Source: Rossellomorea vietnamensis
GTDB lineage: Bacteria > Bacillota > Bacilli > Bacillales > Bacillaceae_B
Reading direction: 5' to 3'
DNA length: 64,000 nucleotides
NCBI RefSeq assembly: GCF_008180615.1
Contig: NZ_VTEH01000003.1
Coordinates: 189,685-253,684, forward strand
The translations under genes and the position numbers were made by a program. The notes beneath the pieces were generated by a model. The model did not search any database. It had not been told where the DNA came from and saw only the letters and a program-made list of their open reading frames with translations. This document shows positions 27,695 through 36,227 of the stretch, piece after piece; position 1 is the stretch's first letter, and the number at the start of each line of letters is the position of its first letter.

Positions 27695-28209
27695 TGAAGA
27701 AACTTTATCAGGTACCTGAAGAGGTTACGCATTCCTACTTCTATAGTGAATCAGAAGATGAGGTCTTCATTGATGACGAGAACATGGATTCACTGCACCC
27801 TGTTTTTTCATATGAAATCCTTTACTACAATGATGGCAGTCATTTAGGGGCGCCCTGGGGGGATCCTGTCTCCATAAGAAAGGTGGAAGGGACTCTGACG
27901 GAACTGCGTGAAAAACTGAATGAAGCTTTTTCTAGGCGTGCTTCTGTTGAGGTAAAGGGACTAATGAAAAAAGCGGCTGCACAGTTCATAATGTATTTAT
28001 TTTGGTCAAACGGCAAACCTGTGAATCTTCTTAGGTTGAAAGAAGAGCTTCAGCTTCTGTCAATAAAACCGGTGAACGTGGCTGAAAGGCTGGATTTTGT
28101 TTTAACACAGCCGTCTTTGTTTCATTCTTACAAGCAGCTGGATCAGTTGTTCATCGAACAAACAAAGCAATATGCCAAGAACCAGGCTCTTCAAAAACAC
28201 CGTCATTAA
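27694..28209 (+). CDS. ypoC: YpoC-like protein
   Basis: The 171-residue product matches YpoC by position directly after nth and by general character: an acidic N-terminus and a helical C-terminal half with a conserved FWSNGKPVNLLRLKEEL stretch. It has no membrane segment or known catalytic motif; the function is unknown. ATG overlaps the nth stop by one base. Confidence 0.82.
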   Translation: MKKLYQVPEEVTHSYFYSESEDEVFIDDENMDSLHPVFSYEILYYNDGSHLGAPWGDPVSIRKVEGTLTELREKLNEAFSRRASVEVKGLMKKAAAQFIMYLFWSNGKPVNLLRLKEELQLLSIKPVNVAERLDFVLTQPSLFHSYKQLDQLFIEQTKQYAKNQALQKHRH

Positions 28210-28213
28210 ATCA

Positions 28214-28690
28214 AAACCACCAGTTTAAACTGGTGGTTTGCTCTGCGGCTGGAAGCCTTCCTTACAAGCCTCGGCCTAAAAGGCCCAATGAATTATTTTC
28301 TCTGGCTATATATTCCGGCTGAAAAAAACGAGGAGAAATAAGCGGAGAAATTCCGCTTATTTAAGTCATAGGGTGAAAAACAGCTATAATAAGCGGAGAA
28401 ATTCCGCTTATTTGTATAAAAGATGCGAAAATAGTTCGTTTCGCTGTGCTTAAGCGGAAAAATTCCGCTTATATACCCTAAATAACATTCAATTCTTAAG
28501 CTTAACCGGAAAAACTCCGCTTATTTTAGGCTTTATTAATGCCAATCAACAAGGATACCTCCTCTCCTGCTGGAAGGGCATGTAGTGATAAGGAACCGGC
28601 TTTTTCTATAGAAAGAGGTTGTTCTATACCGCGCTATAAGCTCTCTGGAGCCCCCTTCATAGCCAGGGGGTTTTCAAGACCATAAAAAAA
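28214..28690 (+). repeat. Long intergenic element L, copy 1 (inverted partner at 42.2 kb)
   Basis: A ~465-bp element without any ORF. It opens with a perfect 26-bp palindrome (28214-28239; half-site AAACCACCAGTTT). It then holds four palindromes of the type AAGCGGAGAAATTCCGCTT starting at 28340, 28391, 28452 and 28504, and ends in a C-rich/G-rich hairpin (GCCCCC...AGGGGG) with four Ts. The reverse complement of 42180-42655 matches it over the full length at roughly nine bases in ten. The opening palindrome may also serve to end ypoC transcription. Confidence 0.9.
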
Positions 28691-28883
28691 GGCTGTTTTC
28701 GCATAGATTGTTGCTTTCGGAAAAATACCAAGAGCCGGATTTTTCCCTGGATACGGAGGATTTTCTCTGTAAAAGGAGGGAGTAGCTCTTTTCTCTCATG
28801 CTTAACAGGTTATGTGGAGGGAATTATGATTTTATTTTCCGAATGAGATTATAAATAGCAACAAAGTTTACGAAAAGAGCTTT
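28684..28883 (+). repeat. Interspersed repeat R1, copy c
   Basis: Starts GGCTGTTTTCGCATAG, TTGTTGCTTTCGG, and ends AGCAACAAAGTTTACGAAAA followed by GAGC. It directly follows element L. Confidence 0.75.
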
Positions 28884-28886
28884 TAA

Positions 28887-29225
28887 AAAGGCTGTTTTCT
28901 CAAAGATTGTGGCTTTATAAAACAAAATGGATTTCCGCTCCAGGCGTACGACTCCGCGGGGCGGGCGGTGAGCCTCCTCGGCTGCGCCTGTATAAAAAGT
29001 GGAAGCGCCTTGGTCAGCCCCGACAGGCAAATGTTCTCAAGAGAAAAAAAGGCGATCTTTCCTTTTATTCTCTTGAGGTTATTTGACCCCGAGGGGCTAG
29101 GCGCTGGAACTAGATTGCGGGGTCTCACCTGTCCCGCTAGTCCCGCAGGAGATCGTACGCCTTCCGCTTCAATCCTCCTTGTAAAGAGGGATGAAGGTAA
29201 AATCGTTTTTAAATCAGCAATTTAT
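28887..29225 (-). repeat. Composite repeat R2, copy 1, interrupted by insertion R3
   Basis: The head GGCTGTTTTCTCAAAG and TTGTGGCTTT resembles R1. The body runs GGATTTCCGCTCCAGGCG ... CGCGGGGCGGGCGGTGAGCC and ends CGCCTTCCGCTTCAATCC. The 46.5-kb copy has the same head, body and tail in the opposite orientation. The body is split here by 126 bp at 28991-29116 that the other copy lacks. Confidence 0.8.
28991..29116. mobile_element. R3: 126-bp palindromic insertion in R2 (MITE-like)
   Basis: The segment is bounded by GCGCCTG on the left and GCGGGGTCTC on the right; in the 46.5-kb R2 copy these flanks are contiguous. It is made of nested inverted repeats: AAGCGCCTTGGTCAGCCCC against GGGGCTAGGCGCT, and CTCAAGAG against CTCTTGAG around AAAGGCGATC-rich middle. 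It has no ORF. Target duplication is not obvious. MITE-like mobility is inferred from the empty-versus-filled comparison. Confidence 0.65.
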
Positions 29226-29231
29226 TAGCAA

Positions 29232-29402
29232 ACACCCTTTAAATAGACTGTATCCGCATTTGATTGCTTTCGGCAGTATCTCACATCAGATATTAAGATT
29301 TTTCTCTAAACCGGTTAACCACTCATTTTTTTGGATAGCCGAATAAAATTGCGTTATCTTACGAAATTAATATGAAAAAGCAATAAAGTTTACGACAAGA
29401 GC
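29232..29402 (+). repeat. Interspersed repeat R1, diverged copy e
   Basis: Starts AGACTGTATCCGCATTTGAT then TTGCTTTCGGCAG and ends AGCAATAAAGTTTACGACAA followed by GAGC. Middle sequence is unlike the other copies. Confidence 0.55.
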
Positions 29403-29404
29403 TT

Positions 29405-29443
29405 AAAAAAACAGCGTCTGACTATGTCAGACGCTGTTTTTTT
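29405..29443. terminator. Terminator of ponA
   Basis: A 12-bp perfect stem ACAGCGTCTGAC / GTCAGACGCTGT with a 3-base loop and A/T runs on both sides. On the minus strand it follows the ponA stop by 3 bases. Confidence 0.93.
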
Positions 29444-29446
29444 GTA

Positions 29447-32080
29447 TTATTGATCATCATTAGAGTTAGTGTCTGTTCCAGTGCCGCCGGTGTTTCCATT
29501 GCCTTCGCCTTGGTCTTCGCCAGCATCATCGTCATTTTCCTCGTCAGTGCCATCTTCGGCAGGTGGTGTCGTTTCATCCTCTTCATTTTCACCATCGCCG
29601 TTTCCTTCACCATTTTCTTCCTCATCCTCTTCATTGGCACCGTCTTCGTTTTCTTCACCTTCAGGAGTTTCTTCTATATCCTCTTCAGGCTCCTCCTCAG
29701 GCTCTTGGCCCTCAACGTTGACGGTAACTGATACAGGCTCACTGCGCTGTTCTCCATCGACAGCAGTTACGGTGAATGTGTAGCTTCCGTCAGCTGCGAT
29801 GTTCTCAACAATCAGTCCCTTTTCAGAAGTAGTAGAGAGGACTTTGGAATCTTCTCCATTGAAGGATGCTTTAACTTCAAAGCTTGGTTTACGATCATCA
29901 TCATCATAGTCCCAAGTTAAGGTGATGGTTTTTTTGTCGTTATCGAATTCTCCCTCCAGCCCTTTTGGAGCAGGTATTTTATCGAATTGTTCAGAGACTT
30001 TGCTTGGCTCTGTCCCTCGAACAAATAATTCATAAGTAATCCTGTCTTCCGGTGTGTAATCACTTGGAAGCCGTGCAGGGTTGGATCCTTTTTCTACAGG
30101 AGATTCGACCACACTCTTAGGTTTCTTGAAGTCCTGTGTGTCGATATCCTGTGAGACGTAGCTCATGATGTCTTTGACGATATACTGAGCAATTCTTCGT
30201 TCTAAAGGATTTAACGAATACTGCATTTCTTTATATCCCGTCCAAACGGAAGCCGTATAGTTTGTTGTGTAGCCTACGAACCAAGAATCTGGTGCTTCGT
30301 TCTTAGGGATACCATTTTCAGCTATATAGGTCTTATCATAGTTAGTAGTACCTGACTTTCCAGCCATAGGCAATCCTGGGACATTTGCATAAATTCCGGT
30401 AGCGCCTGGCTGCAATACATCCTTCAGCATGTCATTGATCATATAAGCGGTGTAATCTTTCATTACCGTTTTCGGTTCAGGATCAACATTTACCTCAGTT
30501 TCTCCATCTCTTAAAATAACCTTGGTGACAGAGTGCGGTTTGTTGTAGATTCCGCCATTTCCAAAGGCTGCATAGGCTCCAGCCATTTGAACACTGTTGA
30601 CTCCTGGTGTTGCTCCAATAGCAGAAGATTCATAAAGGGGCTCATCAAACTTTAATCCTAAGTTTGCGATGAATTCTGTTCCCTTATCAATTCCTACTTC
30701 TTTCAAGGCTTTAACAGCAGGGACGTTTCGGGAATCCCATAATGAAAGCCTCATAGAAACATCACCTTTGAATTGGCCGTCCCAGTTATTGACCTCTGTG
30801 CCCTTCTCATAGGTATACGGCTCATCTTTAAACTGGTGGTAGGTTGACCATTTTTCATGTTCAATTCCAGGTGCATAATCAAGAAGGGGTTTAATGGTTG
30901 AACCAGGCTGTCTTTTTTGATCGACAGCAAAGTTGAATCCACGTTTGTTTTCTTCTCCATAAGCCTGGCCGCCGCCAATAGCGCGTATTTCCCCGGTTTG
31001 AGTGTCGAGAAGGGTAATCCCGGCCTGGAATATCTCTTCATGACGAGTGGGATAGTCAAAATCAATCGCTTCACCTGCAAGAATAGCTTCCACACGCTCC
31101 TGTGCTTTAGGATCTACAGTGGTATAAACCTTCAGGCCGTCCGTAAACAGGTTATAGTCTCCAAGCTCCGCTACCTCATCAATCACAACATCAACAAATG
31201 CTTGATATTTATCAATAGAGCGTTCTTCTCTTGCTTCCTCGGAAACGAGAGACTCTGTGACAGGCATTGCCTGCGCCTGTTCCATTTCTTCCTGGCTGAT
31301 TTTTTCATGCTGGTGCATCAAGCTGAGAACGATATTTCTTCGCTTTTCAGCATTTTCCGGATAATCAAAAGGATTATAGTTATTAGGGCTCTGCGGCATT
31401 CCGGCAAGCAGTGCTGCCTCATGCAGCTCAAGGTCCTTTAATTCTTTTCCATAATAATAGGTAGCAGCAGTGCCGAAGCCATTGATCCCGGCAGACATAT
31501 ATACCTTGTTGAAGTACATTTCAAAAATTTCCTGCTTCGTGTAATCCTGTTCAAGCTTGACTGCAAGCCACGCTTCCTGCGCCTTTCGTTCCAGCGTTTT
31601 GTCAGGAGACAGGAAAGATCCTTTAATGACCTGCTGAGTAAGGGTGCTCGCACCCTCTGAACCGAATCCATTAGTTACGTTGGCAATCACCGCACCGCCC
31701 AAACGGATTATGTCGATCCCGTTATGTTTATAGAAGCGGTTATCTTCGGTAGCAAGTATGGCATCTTCCATTAGAGGAGGAATCTGTTCATAATTGACAT
31801 AATCCCGCTTCTCTGTCCCTACGGTGGTGATCAAATCGCCGTTCATATCGAAAATTTCTGAAGCGATCGGATCTTTCAAAAGAGACTCGTCCAACTCGGG
31901 TGCTTTGCTGGCATAGTACGCAAAAAGGCCTGCTCCTGAAAGCATCCCTATGATCCCAATGATAAATAAACTGATAATGGCCTTTGCAAAAAAAGATTTC
32001 TTTTTGCCTTTGCCATTACCTTTAGCCTTTTTTTGCTGAGCAAGGCGTTTTTCTTCCCTGGATTTATATTGACCAGACAT
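29447..32080 (-). CDS. ponA: Class A penicillin-binding protein 1 (transglycosylase/transpeptidase)
   Basis: PonA polymerises and cross-links peptidoglycan outside the membrane. The 877-residue product has a basic cytoplasmic tail, one membrane helix (about 35-60), the GT51 domain with EDNRFYKHNGID and EGASTLTQQVIKG, then the transpeptidase with STIK (RQPGSTIKP), SRN and KSGTT motifs. A fibronectin type III domain follows (about 715-795). The last ~85 residues are almost only E, D, G, N and T, a disordered acidic tail. I start at ATG 32080 (SGQYKSREEKR), which aligns with other PonA proteins and has AGAGAGGA 8 bases upstream; the frame allows 9 more residues. Transcribed with recU. GpsB, encoded 11 kb away, is a known PBP1 partner in B. 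subtilis. Confidence 0.97.
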   Translation of the reverse strand: MSGQYKSREEKRLAQQKKAKGNGKGKKKSFFAKAIISLFIIGIIGMLSGAGLFAYYASKAPELDESLLKDPIASEIFDMNGDLITTVGTEKRDYVNYEQIPPLMEDAILATEDNRFYKHNGIDIIRLGGAVIANVTNGFGSEGASTLTQQVIKGSFLSPDKTLERKAQEAWLAVKLEQDYTKQEIFEMYFNKVYMSAGINGFGTAATYYYGKELKDLELHEAALLAGMPQSPNNYNPFDYPENAEKRRNIVLSLMHQHEKISQEEMEQAQAMPVTESLVSEEAREERSIDKYQAFVDVVIDEVAELGDYNLFTDGLKVYTTVDPKAQERVEAILAGEAIDFDYPTRHEEIFQAGITLLDTQTGEIRAIGGGQAYGEENKRGFNFAVDQKRQPGSTIKPLLDYAPGIEHEKWSTYHQFKDEPYTYEKGTEVNNWDGQFKGDVSMRLSLWDSRNVPAVKALKEVGIDKGTEFIANLGLKFDEPLYESSAIGATPGVNSVQMAGAYAAFGNGGIYNKPHSVTKVILRDGETEVNVDPEPKTVMKDYTAYMINDMLKDVLQPGATGIYANVPGLPMAGKSGTTNYDKTYIAENGIPKNEAPDSWFVGYTTNYTASVWTGYKEMQYSLNPLERRIAQYIVKDIMSYVSQDIDTQDFKKPKSVVESPVEKGSNPARLPSDYTPEDRITYELFVRGTEPSKVSEQFDKIPAPKGLEGEFDNDKKTITLTWDYDDDDRKPSFEVKASFNGEDSKVLSTTSEKGLIVENIAADGSYTFTVTAVDGEQRSEPVSVTVNVEGQEPEEEPEEDIEETPEGEENEDGANEEDEEENGEGNGDGENEEDETTPPAEDGTDEENDDDAGEDQGEGNGNTGGTGTDTNSNDDQ

Positions 32081-32157
32081 AGTGTGTATCCTCTCTTTCA
32101 TCTTCACTCCACTTTCGCTGCATGCTCTCTAATTGCACTTCAGCTGGAGCCTTGATT

Positions 32158-32763
32158 TTAAAAATATAATGAATGTACCGTCTTGAGATAATCAATTCGG
32201 GGATGAAAGCCTAAAGAGATTTTCACTCCATCTGCTTCAATCTCTTCTTTCTTGATAGATTTTCTTCCGCCCTGATTCATTCTCTGCCAATACTTATAAA
32301 GCTCTATGAATTTCATGAAGAAAATTTCCTCTGTCGTTGAAAAACGGATTAAGATAAACGCAATGCCATCCTGTTCATCAACCTGTTTCATATGCTGAAT
32401 TTGATGGCTGTGAAGATTCTGCAGTGGGAAAGAGGTTTTGTTCCTCGTTTCTTTTGCTTCAAAATCAATGTATCTGCCTTTATAAAGTCCATTGTAATCC
32501 GTCGTAGAAGGCTGTTTGAAATATGCCTCCTTAATGACTGCCGCACTTCGCTGGGGATAGTGGACATCGACAATTTGAACGGGTGTCGGTTTCTTATGGA
32601 TAACGGCGACTCCATTTGCAAGATAATATTTATTGGTTTCGTTGATATCCTCCTCAAGAGTCATTCCCCGGTTGCTATATGAGGCTTTTTTTGCCCCCGT
32701 TTTTTTATTGACGGGGGAAGCCTTCTGAATGAATTTTTTTCCATTGGGATAATGGAAGTTCAT
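32158..32763 (-). CDS. recU: Holliday junction resolvase RecU
   Basis: RecU cuts Holliday junctions during recombination and segregation. The 201-residue protein shows the family features: N-terminal NYPNGKKF-like stretch (FHYPNGKKF), [20 protein letters not shown], and the active-site residues [18 protein letters not shown] with the D/E/K metal-binding set, then [17 protein letters not shown]. recU is upstream of ponA on the minus strand with a 77-base gap, the same pair as in B. subtilis. GAGGTGGG precedes the ATG. Confidence 0.96.
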   Translation of the reverse strand: MNFHYPNGKKFIQKASPVNKKTGAKKASYSNRGMTLEEDINETNKYYLANGVAVIHKKPTPVQIVDVHYPQRSAAVIKEAYFKQPSTTDYNGLYKGRYIDFEAKETRNKTSFPLQNLHSHQIQHMKQVDEQDGIAFILIRFSTTEEIFFMKFIELYKYWQRMNQGGRKSIKKEEIEADGVKISLGFHPRIDYLKTVHSLYF

Positions 32764-32876
32764 ATTCCCACCTCACAAACTAATCTATATCATATCAGAT
32801 ACGTCAAGATGATGGGTGAATAAAAATGCCTAAATCTCGTTAACATAACCCTATAATGACGAACGGGGCGGTTAAT

Positions 32877-33878
32877 ATGGCCAAAATATCCTTTTTTCAC
32901 GGGTTTTTACCCGAATGCTCGCTTGCTGAAACTCCTGAACAAATAATCAGAACCATTCGCGAACAAACCTTTAGATATAACCGAGATAATATATCAAGAA
33001 CAAAGGCTTATCAAGAGTATTACCTATTACATCCAGAAATAAAATGGTCTTTTTTAGCCTCGATGGTCTCCCGGAACGCCGGATGGAATATGTGTGACCT
33101 GCAAGGGGCCTGGTTTCCGTCGATGATTGATGCAAAAACAAGGAAGGCTCTATTCCTGACTTATGAACGGGCCAATTGGCTGATCTTTCAAGATATATTT
33201 CCTCAGCTCCTGATACATCACTATAAGACGGAAATAGAGGAAGAAATGTTTCACTTATTTCGTGAATTTTTTGTGTCTTCGTTCATGCAGGAGGAGTGGA
33301 GGGGGTTTTGGGAGACAGGAGACAGGGACAGGTTGATGCAGTCCTTGATCATCAATGAACAAAATGTTATAGAAGAACCAGTTATCGGGCATCCGGTTTA
33401 TAAAAGGAGAGTCTTTAAAAGTAAATTGTTTTTCCTGGAAGACCGATTTCATTTCTCTTCAGTTGTTTTTCCCACGAAGAGGGGGAACCTTTACGGAGCC
33501 AGTGTGAGTGACTTCAGAAAATTGGACAGCAGGATTGCTCTTGGAAACAGATTATCTCAAATTTTGTTTAAGGAAGATTTATACCCGCACTTTAAGGAAT
33601 TTGCACTTTCTACAGAACCCACCGGATCCAGGAGGGATTATGAGCGCTTTTGCCAAGATGCGCCTTATACAGGCACTCCACTATTAAGAACGGTATATGA
33701 GGAACAAGAGCACCATGTTCACAAGCAGCTGGAAGATTGGTCAAAGAAAAGAAAAGTGAAAGAAAGCTGGTTCCAGAGGTCGGCGTTTGAAGAACCGGTA
33801 AAATTGACAGAGTGGTTCTTCCGTAAGCAGAGACAGATTCACAAACTGATTAAACTGGAAGAACTGTTCAAGAAATAA
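32877..33878 (+). CDS. yppC: YppC, DUF2515 protein
   Basis: The 333-residue product matches the YppC/DUF2515 family in size and in its position divergent from recU-ponA. Function unknown. It is rich in aromatic and basic residues and lacks a signal peptide. ATG 32856 is in frame but overlaps a TATAAT (32852-32857) that looks like the -10 box of this gene, so the transcript should start downstream. ATG 32877 with CGGGGCGG upstream is therefore the better start. Confidence 0.85.
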   Translation: MAKISFFHGFLPECSLAETPEQIIRTIREQTFRYNRDNISRTKAYQEYYLLHPEIKWSFLASMVSRNAGWNMCDLQGAWFPSMIDAKTRKALFLTYERANWLIFQDIFPQLLIHHYKTEIEEEMFHLFREFFVSSFMQEEWRGFWETGDRDRLMQSLIINEQNVIEEPVIGHPVYKRRVFKSKLFFLEDRFHFSSVVFPTKRGNLYGASVSDFRKLDSRIALGNRLSQILFKEDLYPHFKEFALSTEPTGSRRDYERFCQDAPYTGTPLLRTVYEEQEHHVHKQLEDWSKKRKVKESWFQRSAFEEPVKLTEWFFRKQRQIHKLIKLEELFKK

Positions 33879-33968
33879 ATGCTTTCATCAAATCTCGGGG
33901 TTCATGCTGTTATAGGAAGCAAGGTTTTATGAGCTGCGGTATCAACAAAATCAGAGGCCAAATAACAA

Positions 33969-33992
33969 TGCCGGCGATGCTTCTTCCATGAG
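33969..33992 (+). terminator. Hairpin between yppC and sspM
   Basis: TGCCGGC-GATGCT pairs with AGCAT-GCCGGCA around a 9-base loop. There is no T-run, so termination between these converging genes is plausible only. Confidence 0.5.
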
Positions 33993-34019
33993 CATGCCGG
34001 CACTGTATAATAAAATGTA

Positions 34020-34130
34020 TTAAGTAGATGGACGGTCGGGACCTGATAATTTTGGATTGCCTTGTCCAGCTTTCGTTTCGCTGCGCTTCGCTTCTTTAAT
34101 TCTTTGTTCCTTGCTTTCGTTTTTTGCCAT
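34020..34130 (-). CDS. sspM: Small acid-soluble spore protein, SspM-like
   Basis: A 36-residue basic protein ending in KLSGPDRPST. The B. subtilis minor small acid-soluble spore protein SspM is about the same size and ends in the closely similar GGPNRPST, which is the basis for the name. The start has GAGGAGGTG at a good distance. Such proteins are made in the forespore. The reading frame continues upstream, but those codons lie before the ribosome site. The identification rests on the C-terminal motif, so I hold it at moderate strength. Confidence 0.7.
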   Translation of the reverse strand: MAKNESKEQRIKEAKRSETKAGQGNPKLSGPDRPST

Positions 34131-34322
34131 GATCCTTAACACCTCCTCATTATATTGTTCGAAATAGCTGCGGTTTTCATGCAGTGATTCTGTCGAAAGA
34201 CTTTGCTCAACTTGTTTGATTCCGACTTTCTTTGCCGAAAGAGTACTAGTTTTGTCAGGGTGGAAGGTGCCGGTAAAAGAAGAGCGAATAGGTATATAAA
34301 CGAAATTCGAGGAGGCTTTAAA

Positions 34323-34577
34323 ATGGTGTGCAAAGATGACCTGCTCCTGCTGCTGACGGATATTGAAAGTCAATTGGATGAATTGGAAGAGATCATAAAC
34401 GTGAAGGTTACCGAAGAAAGAAATTCACTGGTCAATGAGAGAAAGTTAAAATTGGCAAAGGCTGAAAAAAAATATACCAAGGCGGAGACGCGTGTTCTTC
34501 TCAAAATGAGCTTATACGGAGAAACCTCTCTTGATAAAGCGATGAATAATCTTGAATTATCTTACAAAACCACATAA
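34323..34577 (+). CDS. Small helical protein, possibly YppD
   Basis: An 84-residue, highly charged, probably all-helical (coiled-coil-like) protein with many Leu, Glu and Lys residues. It occupies the place of yppD between yppC and yppE. I cannot confirm homology from memory, so no symbol is given. CGAGGAGG precedes the ATG at 34323; the upstream part of the frame has no ribosome site. An intrinsic terminator follows. Confidence 0.65.
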   Translation: MVCKDDLLLLLTDIESQLDELEEIINVKVTEERNSLVNERKLKLAKAEKKYTKAETRVLLKMSLYGETSLDKAMNNLELSYKTT

Positions 34578-34591
34578 AATGAAGAAACAAT

Positions 34592-34619
34592 AAAAGCAGC
34601 TGGCAAAAGCTGCTTTTTT
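34592..34619 (+). terminator. Terminator after the yppD-position gene
   Basis: AAAGCAGCT / AGCTGCTTT stem with a short loop and a run of Ts. Confidence 0.85.
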
Positions 34620-34748
34620 AAATTCATAAAAGCCGGTTCTCAAAGAGTAATCATGCTGAAAAAGGATACTGGCGGAAAAAACCTATTCAGCAGTACAAGA
34701 AACAAAATAATCTGCCTCATAGGCATCTTAAAGCAAAGGAGAGGTTGA

Positions 34749-35111
34749 ATGAATAATTTAGGGAAATTAACTTCAGAACTCCTGGAAACCAATGGAGAAA
34801 TCTTAAAAATATATAAAGAAACACGAGAGCGGGGAGAAAAAGGCGATTTTTATCAAGAAGTAAAGCCTTTTGCAGATGGAGCCAAAGAAAAGATCGACCT
34901 TTGGCAGGAAACGGCCCTGGACTGGATGAAACAAGACAGACCGAAAAACCTTCACCCCAGCCAGATTATCAATACAGCTGAAAACTTGGAGATGATTTCT
35001 ATACAAGCCTTTTTCCCGGAAGCAAGTTATAAAAGATTCATCAGCCATTCTCAGTCTGTGCACTATGTGCTTAAAACAGTTCTTGAACAATTAAAGGAAG
35101 AACAGCAATAG
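34749..35111 (+). CDS. yppE: YppE, DUF1798 protein
   Basis: A 120-residue, probably four-helix-bundle protein of the DUF1798/YppE family (B. subtilis 123 residues). Conserved-looking stretches include YKETRERGEKGDFYQEVKPF and HPSQIINTAEN. Cytoplasmic; function unknown. AAAGGAGAGG precedes the ATG. It converges on yppF with a strong terminator between them. Confidence 0.86.
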   Translation: MNNLGKLTSELLETNGEILKIYKETRERGEKGDFYQEVKPFADGAKEKIDLWQETALDWMKQDRPKNLHPSQIINTAENLEMISIQAFFPEASYKRFISHSQSVHYVLKTVLEQLKEEQQ

Positions 35112-35147
35112 AAAAGGGGCAGGATTCTAAAAGAATCTGCCCCTTTT
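35112..35147. terminator. Bidirectional terminator between yppE and yppF
   Basis: AAAAGGGGCAG...ATTCT pairs with AGAAT CTGCCCCTTTT; A-run on one side and T-run on the other allow use in both directions. Confidence 0.92.
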
Positions 35148-35157
35148 ATTTATATAA

Positions 35158-35349
35158 TTAATGTGAAACCATCGGAGCGTCCGATGCAGGATAGGCTGCT
35201 TCAATTTCCTTAACAAGCTGCCTGTATTCCGTAATCGTAATTTCATTCAATATGTAGCATTTTCGGGCAAAAGTCAGAAGTTCATTTAACGAGGCTGGTT
35301 TAAAGTTGTATTTCTCTTGAAATAATTCCTGAATAGTTTCCAAATTCAT
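35158..35349 (-). CDS. yppF: YppF-like small protein
   Basis: The 63-residue product matches YppF of B. subtilis (62 residues) in size and position. It is helical with a conserved-looking FARKCYILNEITITEYRQLV stretch. No membrane segment is seen; function unknown. GGGGAGGATTC precedes the ATG on the minus strand. Confidence 0.83.
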   Translation of the reverse strand: MNLETIQELFQEKYNFKPASLNELLTFARKCYILNEITITEYRQLVKEIEAAYPASDAPMVSH

Positions 35350-35588
35350 TATGAATCCTCCCCTTTGTTACGTTAGTATCAGCAGGTATCTCCCGCTTCC
35401 CCTTACATGCTTATACTAACATGGATTGCCAAATTTTAAAGTTGTAAGAAAAATGGAACTTCCGACAAAGTTCTGCAATTGTCGAATATTCTTTTGAATT
35501 AGAGAGACCAAAGGCCAAACAGGGCATCTGCACATTTTTTCTGAGAGAAACATAGTTTATAGCAGAGATTCCTTTGTCAGGAGGATGA

Positions 35589-36095
35589 ATGGAAATGTAT
35601 CAGTTTCAGAATCAGTTTCAGAATAGGAGACTTCCTGCCTACTACCGTTATAACGGGTATCAAAACACATATAATGGCACCATGCCTTATCCCCATTATG
35701 GTAATCCGCAGCAGTACCAGCAAACGCCCTATTCACAGCAGCTGCCTTATGGTTATGAGCAGGGGTATCAAAACCCATCCGGAGAATATGGAATGTACGC
35801 CCATGGCAATCCTTATGCCAATCAGTACTTCCAGAACCCGCTACAGCCTGATGAAACCAGTTATTCACAAAGCGGAAGTTATAACGAGTATCAAGGAATG
35901 GTGAATCCATACCCTAAAGGAAGTTTTATGGCAAAGCCGCAATCCTCAGGGGTGGGAACAATCATGAAGTCCTTTAAATCACAGGATGGTTCCCTTGATT
36001 TTAATAAAATGGTGAATACGGCCGGGCAAATGATGAACGCTATGTCACAAGTCTCTTCGATGGTTAAGGGTCTGGGAGGTATTTTCAAGGTTTAG
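35589..36095 (+). CDS. yppG: YppG-like, Gln/Tyr/Asn-rich protein
   Basis: The 168-residue product has a long N-terminal region rich in Q, Y, N, P and G (residues 1-110) and a hydrophobic C-terminal part (SFKSQDGSLDFNKMVNTAGQ, then MMNAMSQVSSMVKGLGGIF), the layout of YppG family proteins. The composition of the first part recalls spore coat proteins, but the role is not proven. ATG 35589 and ATG 35595 are both possible with the CAGGAGG site. Confidence 0.8.
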   Translation: MEMYQFQNQFQNRRLPAYYRYNGYQNTYNGTMPYPHYGNPQQYQQTPYSQQLPYGYEQGYQNPSGEYGMYAHGNPYANQYFQNPLQPDETSYSQSGSYNEYQGMVNPYPKGSFMAKPQSSGVGTIMKSFKSQDGSLDFNKMVNTAGQMMNAMSQVSSMVKGLGGIFKV

Positions 36096-36106
36096 GATAA
36101 GTGTAG

Positions 36107-36134
36107 AAAAAAGCTCAGGGCCTGCCCTGAGCTT
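36107..36134. terminator. Terminator between yppG and hsp20
   Basis: AAGCTCAGGG / CCCTGAGCTT with a 4-base loop; the A-run at 36107-36112 makes it a good terminator on the minus strand. Confidence 0.8.
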
Positions 36135-36227
36135 CTTGTAATGATTGAGAGAATAAAAGGGGGAGCTGGTTCATTCTAATGGCAGCAATTTTCGAGCCAA
36201 GGCTGAACAGGGTCCTTCTATATTCTT

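Noticed and set aside
28214..28239. Perfect 26-bp palindrome as a dif or phage attachment site
   Set aside because: The sequence does not resemble a dif site, no integrase or tRNA is near, and it recurs imperfectly as part of element L at 42.6 kb.
29450..29783. Plus-strand frames opposite the ponA tail
   Set aside because: They are complements of the E/D/G-rich codons of ponA, giving S/P/F-rich peptides; a known artefact of acidic repeats.
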